A DNA stretch of 64,000 nucleotides from positions 183,459,770 to 183,523,769 of the forward strand of contig NC_081406.1 of the NCBI RefSeq assembly GCF_030272615.1, written 5' to 3'. The notes under the pieces were generated by a model. It was not told the DNA's origin. It searched no databases and was given only the letters and a program-made list of their open reading frames with translations. Made by a program: the position numbers and the translations under genes. Numbering within the stretch: position 1 is the stretch's first letter; every line of letters begins with the position of its first letter. The DNA comes from Cryptomeria japonica (Eukaryota > Streptophyta > Pinopsida > Cupressales > Cupressaceae). Positions 58,745-64,000 of the stretch are shown piece by piece.

Positions 58745-61564
58745 ATGGTTGAAACTCATTCACAAAAATCTAGGAGAGAAACTAAAGAGGCTCAAGAGTC
58801 CGCAAACATGAGTTCTTATGAGTATGGCTATGATATCTTTTTCAATTCTGATCATACTACATTACCTGACATGGATGCCTATAGAAACATTCCAAATGTT
58901 GAGAACATGGGCACTACAAACAACAATGATACACACAATGATGATATGGACAACTTTTCAATACATTCAGCAGATGTGGAAGAATCCATTATGGATCCCC
59001 GTTTCAATCGATTGGTTGAGGAAATAATGAGGAGGGATAGACAATACTTCTTACAAATGATGGCACAAAGTGGAGCCAAGATACCTCATGATTTTGACAT
59101 GTCACAAATAATGGAAAATCAACCTTTGCAACAAAATCACTCCAACATGGATCAATGGAGGCCTAATAGTGAAGGCAATAGAGGACCACATATGGTGCCT
59201 GAATCACCATCATCTTTGTTTGAAAAACTAGAGGTCCCACATACACATGGTCAAACATATGATACACACCTTTCCAGACCATTATGGAAGTCTTATGTAG
59301 AAAGATATGCTCAATCACATGCCAATGCTAAGGATCAACCACCAAAGCAATTGGATATTCAAAGGCATGCTCAAAATTTGGACACAAGAAAACCTCGCGT
59401 CAAATTTGGGGGCAACACACTAGAACAAACTCATGACATTCCTATAGAGTATGGTATACATGGACAAAGTAGATATTCCATTCCTCACCATGACTCTATA
59501 CCAAGTGGTTCATATGTGCAACATCATTATAGACCTCCTCCATATGAACATGTGTATGATCAATATCATCCATATATGCCACATGCTCCTCCTCCAATTG
59601 GTGCCTCAAGCATGGGGTATGGTCCAAGAAGTCAGTCTCCACCTAAGAATAATTTGGAGCAACAAATTAGGGACTTACAAAAGAAAATGGAGGACATAGA
59701 TACACCGAAGCCAACATACACAATGAGAGACATATGTCCTTATCCATTTGACAAGAGCATTCCAATGCCTCCTTTTCCTACACACTTTGTGACACCTAAA
59801 TTTGATAAGTATGGAGGAAAAGGGGATCCTAAGGCACACATAAGACATTTTTTCACAGCTTGCATTGAGATAGCAGCAGAAGAGACATATTTGATGAGAT
59901 TATTCCCACAAAGCCTAGGTGATCAAGCTATGGAATGGTTCTCCCAACTCCCACCTGGTATTAAGTCATGGGGTGATCTAGTAGAGGCATTTATTCAACA
60001 TTTCCCCTACAACATAGAGACAGACATATCAATCACTACTTTGTGCAACACCAAGCAAAAAGAGGGAGAGTCTTTTGCATCATTTTTACAAAGATGGAGG
60101 AATCTAGCTAGCAGGTGCTCTTGTGAAATTCCACAAAAACAAATGGTAGAGATGTTCACCCAAAATGTTAACAAAGAGATTGGTTATGACTTAAGGAAAG
60201 CTTGTTTGTCCACCTTCAAGGACGTCATTGAAAAAGGCTTAGCAACAGAGAATGTCCTAATTGAACAAGGAGTCATTAAGATATTCAAGGAAAACAAAGA
60301 TGACTTTAAAGGAAAAGACAAGCCAAGATTTTGGAATAAAAACAAGAACACAGTCAATGATGGTGTTGTTGATGCCAATACAGTGCGACCCAAATTTGTT
60401 TTTTCTGGATCAAATCAAGTGAATACTCAAACAACTTCTAAATCATGAAGGAAGTACACTCCATTGGGAGAACCACTTGAGTCAATTTTCTAAAAGCTAG
60501 TGGCAAACAAGGTAATCACTATTCCAGATTTTCCTCCATATGAACCAAAGGTTAAACCAAATTGGTGGAATGATGATGAATATTGTGAATTTCATAAGAG
60601 AAAGGGTCATAAGATAGGAAATTGCCATCGACTGAAGAACATTATACAAGATCTTATTGATAGAGGTGACATTGAGATTGAAGGGCATTCATCCAATCAA
60701 GAACATGAAATGGTTAAGGAACCATTCCCAAAGCATGACAAGGGAAAATTTGTAGCCACAGATGACCAGACCAACTATACCAGAGCATCTTATAACTATG
60801 ATTCAACTATCAATCATATCTCGATGGCCAATTATGTCTCTACTATTATCATCAAGGACAAAACGCCTGAAAATTCTACCCAAAGACCCAAGATTGTCCT
60901 AAAAGGCATTGGATCTTCTTCTAAACCTACCTCTGAATGTAATGTTACAACTCGTCGAGGTAAATTCACTTTGCAAGGTGCTCTAGCTAAAAACACTTCT
61001 TTCTCATCAACCAAGCCTGAGTATGATCTTGTAGAACAATTAGGGAAGACACCCACGCTTATCTCAATCCTTGAGCTCTTACGCATATCCCCCTCACATA
61101 AAGCCATTCTTGACAAAATCTTGAGAGACACTACTGTCCCTACTGATCTGAACATGGACCAGTTTCAATCCATGGTGGGATACCTTTCCATTCCACACTC
61201 CCTTACATTCACAGAAGCCGATGATGCTTTCGTAAGTTAGCCACATAATGCACCTTTACACATTGAAGCCTTCATACACAAACATCGAATAAAATGAGTC
61301 CTGATAGATGGAGGAGCAGGTCTAAACATTTGTACATTGAGCACTATTAAACAATTGGGATATTCTAATAAAGCTGTGAATTCTACAAACAAAATTACCA
61401 TCAAGGCATATGATGATGAAGAGCATTCATCCAAAGGCACAGTCACCTTGCCTCTCAGAGTTGGACCAGTTACAAAGGATGTGGTTTGTCACAATGGAGT
61501 TGAAGTGATTATCAAAGCTGACCCAAATCCATTCATATATTGCAACAATATGCAACATAGATAA
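58745..61564 (+). pseudogene. gag and protease of element F, nonsense mutations only
   Basis: From the ATG at 58745 one frame runs through gag and protease. The N-terminal part is Gln/His/Pro-rich. The gag core is near 59790-60240 (PKFDKYGGKGDPKAHIRHFF, AMEWFSQLPPGIKSW, FIQHFPYNIE). A stop at 60446 and another near 60491 break the frame before CEFHKRKGHKIGNC (60584-60625), the zinc-binding-like segment. Protease follows near 61300 with VLIDGGAGLNICT, the active-site Asp in Asp-Gly-Gly. Stops at 61238 and 61295 precede it. No frameshift is seen. Confidence 0.8.
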
Positions 61565-62760
61565 AAAATAACAATCCCAGTCAATCGAGAAGCTATTCCT
61601 TCATCAGCATATGTGGATCTAGAATCCTTGAAACCTTCTACATCAAAGCAAGTAGAGCTCAAAGAAAAGTTCAAGTTTAAAGACTTGGGATGTGGTGAGT
61701 ATATCTTTCATGTTGATCAACTCCCACTATCTCCTAACACATTTAGTCAACAAGAACAACCTACAAACAATTTGCAATATCAAGGAATTGGGTGTGAACC
61801 ACCTAGTGTTGTGGCTACTAAGTCTGAATGCAAATCTTCTCTAGTGGTGCAAGCAACTCTTGATATCAATAGTTCTAAGAGTGGTTCCAACAAAGAATCT
61901 AATGAGCATATCGCCAACCCTCTTGAGAACTCACATAACCTTACCACTTCATCCACTCCTTCCATTTCCACTCCATTTCCTGACTTGGATCAACAAGAAT
62001 TACAAAAGCCCTTACTCATTGCGGATCAAAAATCAAGCTTTGAAAATAAAAATCTAAAAGTTAAAAATAAAGAAAAGTCCTTTAGTCCAAATCAAAATCA
62101 AAAGCTATTGGACTCTGCAAAAATCAAAGTCAAGGATAAAAATCCTATGAAAGAAAAAGAGCAAGAGTTGATCTCCCCTAATATCAAAATAACTGGGGAC
62201 AAAAGTTCTACAATTTTAAGTCAAAAAGCATACTTGTTGATCCTAAGTCTCCATCATGCTATCCTACTTTCACTTCTTTTCGCAATCATAAGCCTTCATC
62301 ACTCATCCACTTGTTTCACACATCCATCCCCTTTTGGCGATATATCATGGACCTTTAATGGAACTTCCTCAAAGGACTTTGTTGTCAGGGATGCCCCGAC
62401 TTCTTTAGGTGACACGCATATGGGCCTGCGTAGTCCACACACTAGTAATTCTATCCCAATTTCTTCATCAAGGAAGACAGTCACTCGAGCTACACATCAT
62501 TCAGTCAAAGAACATTGTAGCTACAATCATAAGGTTAAGCCTCTTACATTTGAGGTGAGTGACTTAGTTATCAAAGAAAATCCTTAAAATCAGCAAGACA
62601 GAGAGAAGAAGGGAAAGTTCGAACCGAATTAGCTTGGTCCTTACATCATCACAACAACATATGGATCTGGTGCATATCAGCTCTCAACCACAGAGGGTGA
62701 ACCTTTGGAGGATCCTATCAACAGCATGCACCTTCGCAGGTTTTACACATAGCTCTTCAG
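61565..62760 (+). pseudogene. linker and C-terminal integrase remnant of element F
   Basis: In the same frame as gag, 61613-62587 encodes a Lys/Ser-rich linker with no known domain. A possible membrane-like stretch rich in Leu, Ile and His lies near 62240-62320. The frame then passes a TAA (62585) and a TAG (62630), where relatives have Trp. It reads GKFEPN, LGPYIIT and GEPLEDPINSMHLRRFYT. This is the same integrase end module as in element D (44747-44565). Everything from reverse transcriptase to the integrase core is missing. Confidence 0.75.
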
Positions 62761-64000
62761 AGTATCCTAATCCAAAAAATACAAAAAAAATTCAAAAATT
62801 TCAAAAATACAAAAAAAATTATAAAACAAAAAAATCGTTACTTGGTGAAAACTTGACAAATAGGCGCCTTGTGACACAAAAAAAATAAAATCAAAAAATC
62901 AAAAAAGTAAACATAAACATTTCGTCCAACGGTGAAAACCACTTCGGTGGTGCCCTGGGCAAGTACCATGGTGAAAACTGGGTCACCAGTGCCATGTGTA
63001 GAGACATTGCTCCTCCCTCCTTCAGGATTCACTTTCATCCTTTCACTTTGCACACACTCACAACCTATTCGTTCATAATAAACTTACCCATTCCCATCAT
63101 GGCTTGTTATTGATCTACCCAAGATTGGTTAGCCATTCATAATAAACCTCCCTTTTCACCTCCCTTTCCATTCATAATAAATCAGATCCTATCTATGGCT
63201 AAGGCAAATCCTATGTCTAGTGATGGGTGTGGAACTGAGAACATCACATGTTTTGACGAGTACAGTTTCTTCCAGCTTCCTTCAGTCTATCCGCGCATAA
63301 TCTACAATAAAGCAACATTTGCATTACAGATCCGCAATAAAGTTTCATCTTCTCCGCAATAAAGTATCAGTTTCATGGATTCAGTCAGTTTCAGATGAGA
63401 CACAACAGCAACAATGGGCTTCAACAAATCAAATCTTTCAATAGACTCAGACAACATTATGGTTCAGTGCTATCTATCCATTTTGTGAAAGTAAACATTA
63501 TGACCACAATCAAATAAGACTTATACAAGTGACAAGAGACACTAAACTTGAGGGCTATAGTGGATGTTGGTGTCGAGTCTTGGTTTTCTTTTGATTTAAT
63601 CTTTTTTGGTGACATGTCTTTTAGCTTTTTCGAGATGTCTCTGACTAGAGATTCTATCTCCAAGATGTCTTTGACTAGAAAGGCGAGGTTGGGGTATCGT
63701 CACCTATTTGTATTTGCTGTCTGTGGATTGTCTCTTAGTAATGCTATGACTTGTCCAAGGATATGAGGACACTGTGAGTCTAGTATGAACTGGGGTATTC
63801 CTTGTTTGTGACTGTCTTATCTCCATGCAAACAGGTACAATGACTTTCTGGGTCGAACATATGCCTCGATTGTCATAACCTACTTGCCATAATAAATCTC
63901 AATGATGATAACGCACAAGAAGCTCTTTCACTTTCATATCTTTTGTCTTCCATCTCCCTTTCTTGATTGACTTCCATTGTCCTTCTCGAGTCCGTGTAGC
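62761..64000 (+). other. 3' noncoding region of element F
   Basis: An A-rich stretch (62775-62905) is followed by GGTGAAAACC repeats at 62930-62990. The phrase CATTCATAATAAA occurs three times (63070-63180), and CCGCAATAAAG twice (near 63330-63360). No gene is recognised. The short ORFs at 63457 (minus) and 63548 have no domain. The 3' LTR is not reached. Confidence 0.55.

Larger units (their letters stand above)
55374..64000 (+). mobile_element. element F: Tat-like Ty3/gypsy deletion derivative, runs off the window
   Basis: The 5' LTR (55374-56180) is followed by a primer site, a long leader with tandem repeats, gag, protease, a linker, and then only the C-terminal end of integrase at 62600-62760, and a 3' noncoding region. 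Reverse transcriptase, RNase H and the integrase core are missing between about 61600 and 62500. The 3' LTR must lie beyond 64000. The insertion interrupts element D. Confidence 0.75.

Noticed and set aside
60446-62632. Programmed readthrough at the stops of element F
   Set aside because: There are many stops at unrelated places, and they fit random C-to-T decay better than a regulated signal.

Overview
The window looks like nuclear DNA from a large, gene-poor plant genome, most likely a conifer or other gymnosperm. The reasons are wall-to-wall nested LTR retrotransposons, several kilobases of microsatellite, a Toll/interleukin-receptor (TNL-type) resistance-gene fragment, and no intact host gene, tRNA or rRNA. 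Taxonomy is inference. No coding region in the window appears intact; almost every one is broken.

The layout can be read as successive insertions, and most boundaries are set by TG...CA long terminal repeats, primer sites, polypurine tracts and target duplications. Element G (copia-like, minus strand, 188-2176) is cut by element X1, a short gag-only LTR element (LTRs 2177-3323 and 36754-37563). A LINE tail sits in the left X LTR. A second X internal region (X2, 37564-38364) follows the right X LTR directly. A Ty1/copia element A (LTRs 4691-5931 and 35436-36677, perfect TTATG target duplication) sits inside X1. The reverse transcriptase gene of A is split by segment T, about 24.9 kb (9278-34207), which has an inverted terminal repeat beginning GGGTAAGT(A/G)CACAAAG and related subterminal arrays.

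Inside T are element B, a minus-strand Ty3/gypsy element (9604-17446, target duplication ACAAA); element C, a pol-less gag element (22608-28720) inserted in a TA microsatellite; a fold-back repeat with arms of about 425 bp; a TNL TIR-domain pseudogene (31790-32190); a rearranged tandem repeat; and about 1.07 kb of GA-rich DNA.

To the right, X2 is cut by element D, a minus-strand Ty3/gypsy element of Tat type. D has two RNase H modules and an opposite-strand plant-mobile-domain ORF between pol and its 3' LTR (38365-39575). D is itself split by element E (45137-52038), an LTR element with copia-style primer site that lacks pol but carries gag and a large unrecognised ORF. At 55374 D is cut by element F, which runs off the window. 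F has gag and protease joined to only the C-terminal tail of integrase.

Most stop codons in A, B, E, F and the plant-mobile-domain ORF can be explained by single C-to-T or G-to-A changes, as expected from decay of methylated DNA. The most interesting points are the composite segment T carrying a resistance-gene fragment, the run of gag-only elements, the unknown ORF of E, and the antisense plant-mobile-domain ORF of D.
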